A stretch of 64,000 nt of DNA from Neocallimastix lanati (nom. inval.) (Eukaryota; Neocallimastigomycota; Neocallimastigomycetes; Neocallimastigales; Neocallimastigaceae). Position 1 is the stretch's first letter. Every line of letters starts with the position of its first letter. Position numbers and translations under genes: made by a program. The notes under the pieces were generated by a model. That model saw nothing but the letters and a program-made list of their open reading frames with translations. It was not told the origin of the DNA and made no database searches. Shown here piece by piece: positions 30,288 to 43,689 of this stretch. Location of the stretch: the NCBI GenBank assembly GCA_016946835.1, contig JACVTC010000044.1, positions 122,001 through 186,000 on the forward strand, in the 5' to 3' direction.

Positions 30288-32689
30288 TTAATTTTCTTTA
30301 TTTATATCTTCTGCACATTCTATTAAATATTCTATTAATTCAATATTTTCACTTTCAATTGCCTTAGATAATGGTGTCTCGCATTCTTTACTTTCTTTAT
30401 TTATATCTGCTCCATGTTCTATTAAATATTTTACTAATTCTTTATTTCCAGTTTCACATGCATATAATAATGGTGATTCACCTTCTTTGTTTTCTTTATT
30501 TATATCTGCTCCATGTTCTACTAAACATTTTATTAATTCTTTTTTTCTACTTTTAATTGTCTTAAGTAAAGGTATTTCACCAATTTTATTTTCTTTATTT
30601 ATATCTGCTCCACATTCTACTAAAAATTTTACTAAATCTTTATCTCCACTCATAATTGCCTTAAATAATAGTGTTTCATTGTATTTATCTTCTTTATTTA
30701 TATCTGCTCCATGTTTTACAAAGTATTGCATTAAATATTTATTTTTACTTTCATAGGCTTTAAATAATGGTGTTTTACATTCTTTATTTTCCTTATTAAT
30801 ATCTGCACCATGTTCTACTAAACATTCTATTAATTCTTTATTTTCAATTTTAATTGCCTTAAGTAAAGGTGTTTCACAATATCCATTTTCTTTATTTATA
30901 TCAGCTCCATGTTTTAATAAGTATTTTAATAATTCCTTATTTCCACTTTCAATTACCTTAAATAAAGTTGTTTCACCATATTTATTTTCTTTATTTATAT
31001 CTGCTCCATACTCTACTAAATATTCAACTAAATCGTCATTTTCACTTTCACAGGCTTTAAATAATGGTGTTTCACCTTCTCCATTTTCTTTATTTATATC
31101 TGCTCCATGTTCTACTAAATATTCAACTAAATCGTCATTTTCACTTTCAATAGCCTTAAATAATGGAGTTTCTTTGATTTTATTTTCTTTATTTATATCT
31201 GTTCCATTTTTTACTAAGTAATCAACTAAATCTTTATTTTCACTTTCACAGGCTTTAAATAACGGTGTTTCACCTCCTATATTTTCTTTATTTATATCTG
31301 CTCCATGTTCTACTAAATATTCAACTAAATCTTTATTTTCACTTTCGCATGCATAAAATAAAAGTGTTCTTCCATGTTTATTTTCTTGATTTATATTTGC
31401 TCCATGCTCTACTAAGTATTTCACTAAATCTATATTTTCAGTTTCACAAGCTTTAAGTAATAATGCTTCACATCCTTTATTTTCTGTATTTATATCTGCA
31501 CCATGTTCTACTAAACATTCTACTAATTCTTTATTTCCAATTTTAATTGCCATAAATAAAGGTGTTTCACAATATTCATTTTCTTTATTTATATCAGCTC
31601 CATTTTCTAATAAACATTTTAATAATTCCTTATTTCCACTTTTAATTGTCTTAAATAAAATTGCTTCACCATATTTATTTTCTCTATTTATATCTGCACC
31701 ATGTTCTACTAAATATTCAACTAAAATTTTATTTCTGTTATCAATTGCCTTAAATAATGGTATTTCACCATTATTATTCTGTTTATTTATATCTGCTCCA
31801 TGTTCTAGTAAGTATTCTACTAAATCTTTATTTCCACTTAAGCATGCATTAAATAATAGTGTTTCACCATTACATTTTTCTTTATATATATCTGATCCAT
31901 GTTTTACTAAATATTCTACTAATTCTTTATTACCCTTTTTACATGCATCAAATATAGGCGTTTCGTTATTTTTATATTCTTTATTTATATCTACTTTATC
32001 TACTTTATGCTCTACTAAGTATTCTACCAAATTTTTATTTCCGCTATAGCATGCTACTAATACTGGTGTTTCACCATATATATTTTCTTTATTTATATTT
32101 ACTCCATTTTCTACTAAAAATTCTACTAATTCTTTATTTCCACTTCTACATGCCTTAAATAATGGTGTTTCCTCATATTTATTTTCTTTATTTATATCTG
32201 CACCAAGTTCTACTAAATATTTAACTAAATCTTTATTTCCATGTTTGATAGCATTAAATAATGGTATTTCATCATTATTATAAACTACTTTATTTATATC
32301 CACTTCATGTTTTACTAAAAATTTTAATAAATTTTTATTCCCATTTTCAATTATATAAGTATCAATGAAAAATCGTTCTTTCTTTTAAAATTCAAAATAA
32401 TTTTATATTTATCTTTAGAAATTTCATAATTTAAATTCTTGATAGGAGTTTTATTTTTATAGAGAAAAAGTAAACATTTAATAAATTCTTTATCATAAAT
32501 CTTTGATTTATTAAAAATATTTTTTAATTTTTTCAATTTTGAGTTCTTTATTAATTCTTTTATTTTAGAAGAAGTAATATATGAATCATTTTTTTGATTA
32601 TTTGTTATAGTTTTTAATATTTTAGACATGCATCCGTTATCATTATATTTTTCAGATATTATATCACTCATTTTTAAACGGTTATTCAT
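30288..32689 (-). pseudogene. Ankyrin-family gene split by a 4-bp deletion
   Basis: The N-terminal part from the ATG at 32689 reads MNNRLKMSDIISEKYNDNGC and carries the family domain (SSKIKELI, NKSKIYDKEFIKCLL) to KRKNDFSLILI, stopping at 32351. The array part (32303-30288, 671 codons) has about twenty 33-residue units, starting at VDINKVVYNNDEIPLFNAI and ending ECAEDINKEN. Paralogs read [20 protein letters not shown] across this junction. Here the bases for about one and a third codons are missing after FSL, and the downstream frame is intact ([12 protein letters not shown]). No GT-AG intron bridges the gap. Units are more diverged than in the duplicated giant genes, so the array is older. 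If sequence error were the cause, this would be a working gene of about 795 residues. No CTD-like heptads. Confidence 0.8.
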
Positions 32690-34530
32690 ATTTTTGTATT
32701 TGATACTATGTTCATTTTTTTTTTTTATTATAATGTATTCGAAAAATAATTTTTTTTATATTCAATAAATAAAAATGAATGTAAATAAATAAAAATGAAT
32801 GTAAATAAATAAAAATGAATATACATAAATATAAATAAATATAAATAAATATAAATAAATATAAATAATAATTACTAAAGCTATTATTTATATGTTATTC
32901 ATATATAATCGTATCTTTTTTATAAATAAAAATAAAAAAAAAAAAGGAATACCTTTAATATTTATATTCAAAATTCATTTCATTAAACACTATTATAAAA
33001 GTTATATTTATATATAAAGAAATTGGAATAAAAATATTATGTCCAAAATTAAAATAGACATATAATTATATTTAATTATATATATATTAATTTATATTTA
33101 ATATAATTTTTTTTTTTTTTATTTCCATTTTTTATTTTAATTATCTTTTAATAAAAATATTTAAAATATTATTAAATAAAATTTATTAATTATAACTCTA
33201 TAAACTGAAATTAAACTCTTTAAATTAAAAAAAAAAAAAAAAGACATAAAATAAATATTTAAATCATTTTTTTTATTTTATTTATTTACTTATTATTTAT
33301 TTTTTATTATTATTAGTATGTTTTTTTAAAATTTTAAAATTTATTTATTAAATAATCATTAAATAAATATAATAATATTAAAATAAAAATAAAAATAAAA
33401 TTAATAAAATAAAAAAAAAAATAAAATAAAAAAGATTACATTTATATTTATATTGTAAATTCATTTAATTAAAATAAACACTATAAGTTAAAATATAAAT
33501 ATTTTTAATTATATAATTATATATGATATTAAAATTTTAACCTATTCTGTAATATTTAATCATAATTATTAAATATTCAAATTTAATGTCTCTTTTTTTT
33601 TCTCAATAATAATAATTTGTCAATAATTATTCATATATTTATTCAATATTAATATATATATTATTCATTATAATATGAAATATATTAAATTAAATAGTCA
33701 ATTTATTCAAAATATATAAAAGTATATTATTATATATAACTTAAATATTCATATATATATTAATAATTATAATATTAAATATATTAAATAGTTAATTTCT
33801 TCATAATTATATAATTTCTTATTCATATATTATTCAATATTTATATACATATTATTCATTATAATATGAAATATATTAAATATATTAAATTAAATAGTTA
33901 ATTTCTTCTAAATATATAAAATAAAAATATTATTATATATAACTTAAATATTCTTATTTATTTTAAAGTTCATTTTAAAAATACAGATAATTCTTTCTAT
34001 TTTTTATAATATAATGAAATAGTTATAATTAAATTATATATATAGTTGATATTATTTATTATATTCATATATATAATATTAATTATCCTTTAATAAAAAT
34101 ATTAAAAAATTTCAATAATTAAAAATTTATTAATTAAAACACTCTAAAAAACTAATTAAAGAAATTCATTCTTAAAAAAATATGTCTAACTAAATTAATA
34201 GTTTATTGGAATATTTAATATATTCATTATTAAAAAATTTGAAATTAAAATAAATTTTATACTATATATAAAAAGATATAAAATAATAAAAATAATACAT
34301 AGAAACAAAACATAGAATAAAATATATAATGTAAAAATAGAAAGTTCATATTTAAATATAATTAATAATTAATATTAATATTATTCTTTTTATTTAATTA
34401 ATATTTATATTATTATTTTATTTAAATATTAATTATATTTAAATATGAAATTTTTTAATTTACATTTTATATTTTATTCTTATTTTTAATTTTATTTATT
34501 TAGTTTTTGATTAATATTATGCTTTATTGG

Positions 34531-34588
<58 letters not shown>

Positions 34589-35040
34589 TTGATTGTTTTT
34601 ACTTAGTTTCATTATATTATAATTAATTCAAGTTTAGATTTTTAACTTTATTTCAAAATTCTATAAATATAATTATTTTAAATATATTTTTACTTTATTT
34701 ATAATTTTTTTTCTTTTTTTTCTTTTTTTTTTTTTTTAAAAAAAAAAATTTAATAATAAAAATTGTTTATTATTGTTATTATTATGTACAAGTATAATAA
34801 CAATATTTTTAATATTATTGTAATTTTAAAAAATATTATATATATTTCTATTTAAAACAATATTTATTTCTATTTTATATAGTTACAATATTATAAAACC
34901 AAATGAGAACCAATAATTCTATTTTTTTTTTTTTTTTATATGATTAAATAATTTAAAATACATAATTATATCATATATTACCATTATTATAATTACATTT
35001 AATAATTATATTTTAAAAAAAATCTTTAAAATACTTCTTT
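32690..35040. other. Long AT-rich intergenic region with two upstream modules
   Basis: 32750-32870 has a GAATGTAAATAAATAAAAAT tandem (about three copies) and then an ATAAATAT run. 32940-33050 carries the upstream module (AAGGAATACCTTTAATATTT, then TATGTCCAAAATTAAAATAG). A second copy lies at 33430-33530 (TTACATTTATATTTATATTG, TAAACACTATAAGTTAAAAT), as if another family gene once lay between. 33600-33960 has internally repeated TTATTCATTATAATATGAAA segments. (ATT)n lies at 34538-34588. No gene recognised. Confidence 0.5.
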
Positions 35041-35044
35041 ATCA

Positions 35045-35340
35045 CATATATATGCATATATATTGTATATTAATACTATTTTTATATATATATATATATT
35101 TAATGAAATTATATATTTAAAAAATTGTAATATTTCATAATATGGATTTTAATAATAAAAATAATTATTAAAAAATAATTATTTTATTATTAAAATAAAT
35201 GAAGATAAAATTATATTGACATATTATCTAAAACAAAGTTTAGATTTTTAAATCTTTTTTATAGATATTTAAAATCTTTATAACTTTTAACAAAAAAAAA
35301 ATATATTTTATATATGTAGTATATATATATAAAATTTTTA
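35045..35340. repeat. Dispersed AT-rich repeat, copy 2 (partner 29370-29800)
   Basis: Shares TTGTATATTAATACTATTTT and ATTATATTGACATATTATCT with copy 1, but lacks the long T-run. Function unknown. Confidence 0.6.
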
Positions 35341-35512
35341 CACTGAGAAATTTATTAATAACCAGTAAATTTAGGTGTTATTGAATAAGTAATAATATGA
35401 AATATAATTATAATATATATATATTATCTTTATTTTAAAAGAAAATTATGAATAAAATTAATTATTAATTAATTAATAATTAATCTTAATAATGTTTATC
35501 TATCAAAAGTTA

Positions 35513-35548
<36 letters not shown>

Positions 35549-35829
35549 AAAAAATATATTTAATTACTTTTTTAATTCCTTTTTTAATTTCTAAAAATCA
35601 AAAAAAAAAATTTTTTTTTAATAAAATATACAAAGAAAAGAAATAACTTAATTTTGATTTATAATATAAAAATATATAATTTTATTATTTTTTTTAATTT
35701 TATACTTTTATCAATATTTATAATTAGTTTAGATTCAATTATATATATTTTTTTGTGTATTTTTATTTCTTTAAATTTTAAGCATTATATATGGAAATGA
35801 TTCTCTGTGAGAATTAAATTAAATCGAAT
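35341..35829. other. AT-rich intergenic sequence, nothing recognised
   Basis: Contains a T-run of about 26 at 35518-35544. No protein-like frame on either strand. Confidence 0.4.
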
Positions 35830-35875
35830 TACTTTATTTATATCTATACCTTGTTCAATTAATTATTTAACTATT

Positions 35876-35915
<40 letters not shown>

Positions 35916-36480
35916 TTTTACATGAATCAAAATAGGGCTGTTTCACTATAAGTACTTTCTATTGATATATTTACTTCAAGTTCAACTAAATATTATACTT
36001 TTTTCTTATTTCTACTTTTTTCCCATATAAAATAATGCTATTTTTATATTGGCATCATTTTTAATTAAGTTTTTTTCTATTTTTTTTTTCTTTTCCAACA
36101 CAAAATAAAAATGGTTCGTTAGATTGATTTACTTTATTTAGATTGATGCCATGTCCAATTAAATTTTTAGCAATATGTATATATATATATATATATTTTT
36201 TTTTTTCATCTTTGAATACTATTCCATAATAATCATGAAAATTTTTTATATTATGATTTGTTGAAATTATATATAGAAATTTAGATATTTGTCAATTTAG
36301 GTTACAAAGAATTGATTAATATTACAAAAGTAATCATTTTATGAATTTATTGTTATAAAATTTAATTTAAAAGTTGTTAAAAATTAATATTCAATATTTG
36401 GATTTTATCATTTTTTATTAATTTCTTTTAATACAGAAGAAGATATGCATGGGGAATCGTTACAATTTTCTATTAAAAAT
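35830..36480 (-). pseudogene. Heavily decayed ankyrin-family relic
   Basis: The reverse strand at 36410-36480 reads RFKFLIENCNDSPCISSSVL then KEINKK, matching the family [24 protein letters not shown], followed by stops. At 36110-36190 it reads AKNLIGHGINLNKVNQSNEP then FLFCVGK, an ankyrin unit. Further pieces (NDANIKIALFYMGKK; HVKV near a T-run at 35880) continue to about 35830. Several stops and frame changes make it clearly nonfunctional. The frame ends at about 36480, just before the retroposon-like segment at 36515. Confidence 0.6.
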
Positions 36481-36514
36481 TTAAATCTATTAAAGGAAAT
36501 AAAACCTTTTTTTT

Positions 36515-36725
36515 ATATATAGGAACTGGAGAGGCACTCCAAGAAAAAGGGTACTGTTAAAATTCTCAGCAGTACTATGCATGTGAGAGTACCAATGTTG
36601 AAACAATCAGTAAGGTCATCCAATAGGGACATTATCTGCCTATATGGAAATGTTGTGACTACCTTTCTTAATATTCCCAATTCCTCTAAGGGAGGAGAGC
36701 TGAAACCATGGATGATACACACCTA
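36515..36725 (+). mobile_element. Retroposon-like GC-richer segment
   Basis: About 210 bases of higher G+C (GGAACTGGAGAGGCACTCCA, AGTACTATGCATGTGAGAGT, TCATCCAATAGGGACATTAT). The last 50 bases (TCCTCTAAGGGAGGAGAGCT, then GAAACCATGGATGATACACA) match 44101-44152, where they also lead into an AATAAATAAA-type tail. It abuts the 5' side of a broken ankyrin relic. The 69-residue minus-strand frame across it resembles no family and is not called. Confidence 0.5.
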
Positions 36726-37591
36726 AAAATAAATTAAATAAAATTTTTTTGATAATAATAAATATTTTATTTAACTTGTTATTTATTTTGTTATTTTACT
36801 TATTAATTTATTTTGATATTTTAGTTATTTATTTTGGTTATAATATAATTTAACTTTATAAAATTATATCAAAAATTTTATTTCAAAAAAAAAAAAAAAA
36901 AAAAAAATAAATAAATTAATAAATAAATAAAAATATTTTTAAATAATAAATAAATAAAAATATTTTTAAATAATAATAAAAGTAAATTTAATTAATTTTT
37001 AGATGCTATGGAAAATAATAATTAAAAACTTTTTTTTTTTTTTTAGATTATCCCAGTGAATATAAAAGTTATTTTCAGAATAAATAAATAAATAAATAAA
37101 TTAAAAAAAAAATAAAATAAAATAAGAATTTTATTAATTAATACGACTTCTTTGTAAAAAAAAAATCAAGATAGTTGAATTATTAATCAATTATCCCAAA
37201 CAAATATAAAAATTCTTTTTAGAGTTAAATTGAAATAGATACCAATGGAAAAATAACCTACTTTTATATATTACAACTATAACAATAAAAAGCATTGAAT
37301 TGATTTAATTATTAATCAAAAATATAAATGAATTGAGAATTATTTTAGAATTAAATAAATGAAAAAAAAAAATATTTAAATTGTTGATGGAATTATTTCA
37401 TTGGAAAAAATTATAAATAAATAAATAAATAAATAAATAAAAAAATAATAAATAAAAAATAAAAAAATTTTTATGGAAAAACCAAAAAAAATACAATTTA
37501 ATAATGATAATAAAAAAAAAAAAAATTTAGAAATTAATTTCTAAATTTAAAAAAATTAATTTATTTTATTTAAAAATAACAATAACAACAA

Positions 37592-37640
<49 letters not shown>

Positions 37641-37746
37641 TAATAAACTTTATATTTTGATTGGGGATATTAATTTCATTTTTTATTTTTTCTTTTCTTT
37701 TCCAATTTTTATAATAACATGCATAAAATAATGATATTTCACTATC
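36726..37746. other. Ankyrin 3' flank, homologous to 43.2-43.69 kb and 25.5-26.75 kb
   Basis: Contains the unexpanded TTATTTTGGTTA site (36790-36850), the AAGATAGTTGAATTATTAAT block (37168), GCATTGAATTGATTTAATTA near 37293, and an A-run of about 40 at 37593-37632. At 37660-37750 it changes into a frame-broken end of the ankyrin array. No intact gene. Confidence 0.5.
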
Positions 37747-40700
37747 TTAATTTTCTCTATATATATTTCTGTTACGTTCTACTAAATATTCAAATAATTC
37801 ATTATTCCCAATATAGTATGCTACTGCTAATGGTGTAAAACCATAATAATTTTTTTTATTTATATCAGCTCCACGTTCTACTAAAAATTCTACTAATTCT
37901 TTATTTCCACTTCCAATTGCCCTAAATAATGGTGTTACACCATTCCATTTATTTTCTTTATTTATATTTGCTCCACGTTCTAATAAATATTTAACTATAT
38001 TTTTATTTCCATTATAGCATGCTGTTAATAATGGTGTTTCACCATCTTTATTTTCTTTATTTATATCTGCTCCACGTTCTACTAAAGATTCAATTATATT
38101 TATATTTCCATTATAGCATGCTATTAATAATGGTGTTTCACCATCTTTATTTTCTTTATTTATATCTGCTCTATTTTCTATTAAAAATTCTACTAATTCT
38201 TTATTTCCACTATCAATTGCCTTAAATAATGGTGTTTCACCATTCCATTTATTTTCTTTGTTTATATTTGCTCCATTTTCTACTAAATATTCAACTAATT
38301 CTTTATTTCCACTATCAATTGCCTTAAATAATGGTGTTTCACCATTCCATTTATTTTCTTTGTTTATATTTGCTCCATTTTTTACTAAATATTCAACTAA
38401 TTCTTTATTTCCACTATCAATTGCCTTAAATAATGGTGTTTCACCACTCCATTTATTTTCTTTATTTATATCTGCTCCACGTTCTACTAAAGATTCAATT
38501 ATATTTTTATTTCCATTATAGCATGCTATTAATAATGGTGTTTCACCATCTTTATTTTCTTTATTTATATCTGCTCTTTTTTCTATTAAAAATTCTACTA
38601 ATTCTTTATTTCCACTATCAATTGCCTTAAATAATGGTGTTTCACCATTCCATTTATTTTCTTTGTCTATATTTGCTCCATTTTTTACTAAATATTCAAC
38701 TAATTCTTTATTTCCATTATCAATTGCCTTAAATAATGGTGTTTCACCACTCCATTTATTTTCTTTATTTATATCTGCTCCACGTTCTACTAAAGATTCA
38801 ATTATATTTTTATTTCCATTATAGCATGCTATTAATAATGGTGTTTCACCATCTTTATTTTCTTTATTTATATCTGCTCTTTTTTCTATTAAAAATTCTA
38901 CTAATTCTTTATTTCCACTATCAATTGCCTTAAATAATGGTGTTTCACCATTCCATCTATTTTCCATATTTATATTTGCTCCATGTTCTACTAAGTATTT
39001 TACTAAATCTTTATTTCCGTTATAGCATGCTATTAATAATGGCGTTTCACCACTCGATGTATTTTCTTTATTTATATCTGCTCCATGTTCTACTAAATAT
39101 TTTACTAAATCTTCATTTCCATTATAGCATACAGTTAATAAAGGTGTTTCACCATCTTTATTTTCTTTATTTATATCTGCTCCATGTTCTACTAAATATT
39201 TTACTAAATTTTTTTTTCTACTTTTACATGTCTTAAATAATGGTGTTTCACCATCGTTATTTGCTTTATTTATTTCTGCTTCATGTTCTACTAAATATTC
39301 AACTATATTTTTATTTCCATTATAGCATGCTTTTAATAATGGTGTTTCACCATCTTTATTTGCTTTATTTATTTCTGCTTCATGTTCTACTAAATATTCA
39401 ACTATATTTTTATTTCCATTATAGCATGCTTTTAATAATGGTGTTTCACCATCTTTATTTGCTTTATTTATTTCTGCTTCATGTTCTACTAAATATTCAA
39501 CTATATTTTTATTTCCATTATAGCATGCTATTAATAATGGTGTTTTATCACTCCATTTATCTTCTTTATTTATATCTGCTCCATGTTCTACTAAATATTT
39601 TACTAAATCTTCATTTCCATTATAGCATACAGTTAATAAAGGTGTTTCACCATCTTTATTTTCTTTATTTATATCTGCTCCATTTTCTACTAAAAATTTT
39701 ACTAAGTCTTTATTTCCACTTCTACATGCATTAAATAATGGTGTTTCACCATTTTCATTTTCTTTATTTATATCTGCTCTATGTTCTACTAAAAATTTTA
39801 CTAAGTCTTTATTTCCACTTCTACATGTATTAAATAATGGTGTTTCACCATTTTTATTTTCTTTATTTATATTTGTTCTATGTTCTACTAAAAATTTTAC
39901 TAATTCTTTATTTCCACTTCTACATGCATTAAATAATAGGGTTTCACTATCTTCATTTTCTTTATTTATATCTACTCCATGTTTTACTAAACATTCCACT
40001 AAATCTTTATTTCCACTTCTACATGCTTTAAATAATAATGTTTCAACATCTTTTTTTTCTTTATTTATGTCTGCTCCATGTTCTACTAAGTATTTTACTA
40101 AATCTTCATTTCCATTATAGCATGCATGAAATAATGGTGTTTTACCATTCCATTTTGCTTCTTTATTTATATTTGCTCCTTTTTCTAGTAAATATTTTAC
40201 TAAATCTTTATTTCCATTTTGACATGCTTTAAATAATGGGGTTTCATTGATTTTATTTTCATTATTTATATCTGCTCCTTTTTTTACTAAATATTCAACT
40301 AAATCTTTATTTCCACTTTTACATGCCATAAATAAAGGTGTTTCATCAATGTAATTCTTTATTTTAATATTTGCTCCATTTTCTACTAAATATTCAACTA
40401 AATCTTTATTTCCACTATGGCATGCATGTAATAATGGTGTATAACCATACTTATCTTTTATATTTATAATTGCTTTATGTTCTACTAAACATTCTACTAA
40501 ATCTTTATTTCCAATATAGGATGCATCAAATAATGGTGTTTCACCGTATATATTTTTTTTATTTATATCTGCTCCATGTTCTACTAAATATTCAACTAAA
40601 TCTTTATTTCCACTATGGCATGCATCAAATAATGGTGTTTCACCATATATATTTTTTTTATTTATATATGCTCCATTTTCTACTAAATATTCAACTAAAT

Positions 40701-41164
40701 CTGTATTTCCACTTTCACATAAATCAAATAAAGGTATTTTACCATTCTTATAAAATATTTTATTTATATCCACTCCATGTTTTACTAAAAATTTTAATAA
40801 AATTTCATTTCCTTTTTCAATTATATAAGTCTCACTCAAAAAAAAAAACATATCTTCCTTTTAAATCTAATACAATTTTATATTTATCTTTAGAAATTTC
40901 ATAATTTAAATTCTTGACATGAGTTTTATTTTTATATTGTAAAAGTAAATATTTAATAAATTCATTATCATAAAACTTTGAAATATAAAAAATATTTTTT
41001 AATTCCTCAAAATTTGAATTCTTTATTAATTCTTTTATTTCAGAAGAAGTAACATATATACCGTTTTCTTGATTATTTGTTTGGGTTTTTAATCTTTTAG
41101 ATATATGTCCATTATCATTATATTCTTCATTTTTAATATCTCTCTTTTTTTCACCGTTATTCAT
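37747..41164 (-). CDS. Ankyrin-repeat protein, one frameshift at a T11 run
   Basis: Starts at the ATG at 41164 (MNNGEKKRDIKNEEYNDNGH) with the family N-terminal domain through DLKGRYVFFF. The frame then slips in a run of 11 T (40841-40851) and the 1034-codon array frame continues FLSETYIIEKGNEILLKFLV to 37747. About 31 units of 33 or 34 residues follow. The 34-residue units carry an extra residue in KENKWNGETPLF. Near-identical three-unit blocks of 303 bp repeat at 38.43 and 38.74 kb, and three almost identical 99-bp units ([20 protein letters not shown] type) lie at 39.24-39.54 kb. With one homopolymer break in about 1140 codons, a sequencing or slippage origin is quite possible, and the gene may be functional. 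No CTD-like heptads. A scaffold role is inferred from the repeats only. Confidence 0.8.
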
Positions 41165-42028
41165 ATTACTTTTATTTGTTATAGGGCTTATTTTTATTTT
41201 TATTATTTTCTATTCAAAGATTAGTTTTTTTATATTCAATAAATAAAAACGACTAAAAATAATTATTTTTAATGCCATTACTTATTTATAAAATATATAA
41301 TCATATTTTTTTTTTTTTTTTAAAAATAAACCTAAAAATATAAATAAAAAAAAAAAAAAAAAAAGAAATACCTTTATATTTATATTTTAAATTCATTTAA
41401 TTTAAATAAACTATGTAATACAAAATATAAATATTTGTAATTCTAACTTAAAAAAAAAAAAAAAATTAAGACGAAAAAAAAAAAAAAATATTTATATTTT
41501 ATATATATTTTTCTATTCCAATTTTATTACTTAATTCATTTATCTTATATTAAAAATATTTAAAAATATTAATAATTAAAATTTTATTTATAATAACTAT
41601 AACTCTCTAAAACAAATTAATGAAATTAATTCTAATTAAAAAAAAATAAATATATATTTTAAAAATAAAGTTTATTAATTTAATCAAGTCTTGTATAATT
41701 TAAGATTTTTAAAATTATTAAATTAAATATATTATTTATAATTTTCATACAATGTAAAATATAATGTGGCTTTTTAATGATATTTATCATATAATTACAA
41801 TTTTAATTAATATTGTTAGATTAAATTATATTAATGTATATATATTTTGTGAAGGATTATAATAAATTTTATAATTAAATAATTAAAATAATAATAATAA
41901 TAATAATAGTTATTGAAAAAAATAATAACAATAAAAAATAAAATGAAGCGGTCATTTTGTAAAAGTAAAACAATAATATAAAAATTAAAACTTTTATTCT
42001 TTATTTTTATTGTTTATTATTAAATTTA

Positions 42029-42059
<31 letters not shown>

Positions 42060-43476
42060 TAATAATTATTTATTAAACAATAATTAAAAATTATTTTCAT
42101 TATATAAAATTATAAAAAAATGTTTATTTTTTATGTAATATTATATTTTTTAATTTTATACATTTTTAAATTTATTTAATTTTTATTTTAATAATCCTTA
42201 TTAAAATTTTTATGTTTATTTTTGTTTCATTTTCTTTTATTTTCTTTTTTTCTTTACTTTATTTATATGCCTTTTTTTTATCTATTAATTATTAGTAATA
42301 TTTTTTTTTTTTTTTTTTTTGATAATTTGAATAAAATTTATTCTAATAATAATAATAAATTTAAAATAAATAAGAATATGAAAATATAAAAATATTTAAA
42401 ATATACAGCTAAAATATAAATGTATTTTCTTTTTAAAATACATTATTATTTATTAATTATTATTGTTAAAAGTAAGGAATTTATGGTTAATAATTATTTC
42501 AATTTTATTAATATGTTTTATGACAAAGAGTTACTCCCACCTAATTATTCTAAATTAAATGATTTTATATTAATACATTGTGGCTTATACATTAATTATA
42601 TTACAATATGTTTCAATACATTTGAAGCTTATTTTTCATACAAATCACATATTCTATCATTTCCATAAACCCAGTTATTCTAAAATAAATAAATTGGTTT
42701 ACTGATGAATATGTGTATATAAATTATCCTATAATATTAAATTGATATTATTAAACTATTAGATATTTCTATTTTTAATTAATGTTTAATTTTTCATTAT
42801 ATAAATTATTTAATTAAATTTAAATATTACTAAAATAATTTCTTAAAAAATATTTATAATCTAATAAAATTCTCTAAAACTAAGTATTTAATATTATTGC
42901 ATCAATAATATTAGATGTATCTAAAACATTTCACATTTCATATTTAATATATGATTTATATATTACCATTTATATGATGGAAACCTTTCTCTGATATTAT
43001 ACCATCTCAATTTGTAAAATAAAAATTTTTTTCAAAAAATTTTATTTTTTTTTTATTATAATTTTTTATAATTTATTTGAAATTTTTTATTTAAATTTTT
43101 TTGAATAAAGAACAACAACAACAACAACAAAAAAAAAAAAAAAAAAAAACTTTTTTTATTATTTCATTGAAAAATTAATTTTAAAAAAGGAAAAAAAATA
43201 AAAAGATATTAATTAAAATAATAATGTTAAAATATTTTATGATAATAATAAATATTTTTACTATTTAATTTATTATTTTGATTATTTAATTTGGTTATTT
43301 TAGTTATTTTTTTATTTTTGTTATAGTATATAATATCTGTATATAAAAAATTTATTCCTTTAGTTTTTTTTAGATGGAAAAAAGCATATAAATAAATTAA
43401 AATAAATAAATGAATAAAAATAAAATAAATAAATAAATAAGAAAAATTATTTTAGGAAAAATCAAAGAAATTTAAA

Positions 43477-43507
<31 letters not shown>

Positions 43508-43685
43508 AAACATTAAAGAAAGAAATTTCTAAATTTAAAAATATTAATTTGTTTATTTAAGAAAAGAAAAAACAAATACAAAATGAAAAAATACAAATTG
43601 AAGTAATATTTTGTATGGGGAAATCAATTTCATTTTTAATCTTTCTTTTTCAATTTTTACAATTGGATTCATAAAATAATGGTGT
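41165..43685. other. 5' flank of ankyrin gene, then AT-rich spacer, no gene
   Basis: 41350-41500 carries the upstream module (AAATACCTTTATATTTATAT, AAACTATGTAATACAAAATA). 41757-41875 is copy 3 of the TGTGGC dispersed repeat. 42330-42480 matches 2420-2640. 42540-42670 is less AT-rich (TACATTGTGGCTTATACATT), with a weak likeness to 1230-1310; an 82-residue plus frame crosses it but looks noncoding. 43200-43685 matches the ankyrin 3' flank at 36.75-37.7 kb. Confidence 0.5.
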
Positions 43686-43689
43686 TTCA

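Noticed and set aside
32303-32360. An intron joining the N-terminal part to the array of the 30288-32689 gene
   Set aside because: Paralogs read continuously through this junction, and no GT donor with a branch site fits. A 4-bp deletion explains the gap.
36513-36722. 69-codon minus-strand frame of good composition
   Set aside because: It coincides with a retroposon-like segment whose other copy does not preserve the frame; no family likeness.
42420-42668. 82-codon plus-strand frame
   Set aside because: It crosses a dispersed upstream flank repeat (partner near 2580) and has no recognisable domain; its composition reflects AT-rich DNA.
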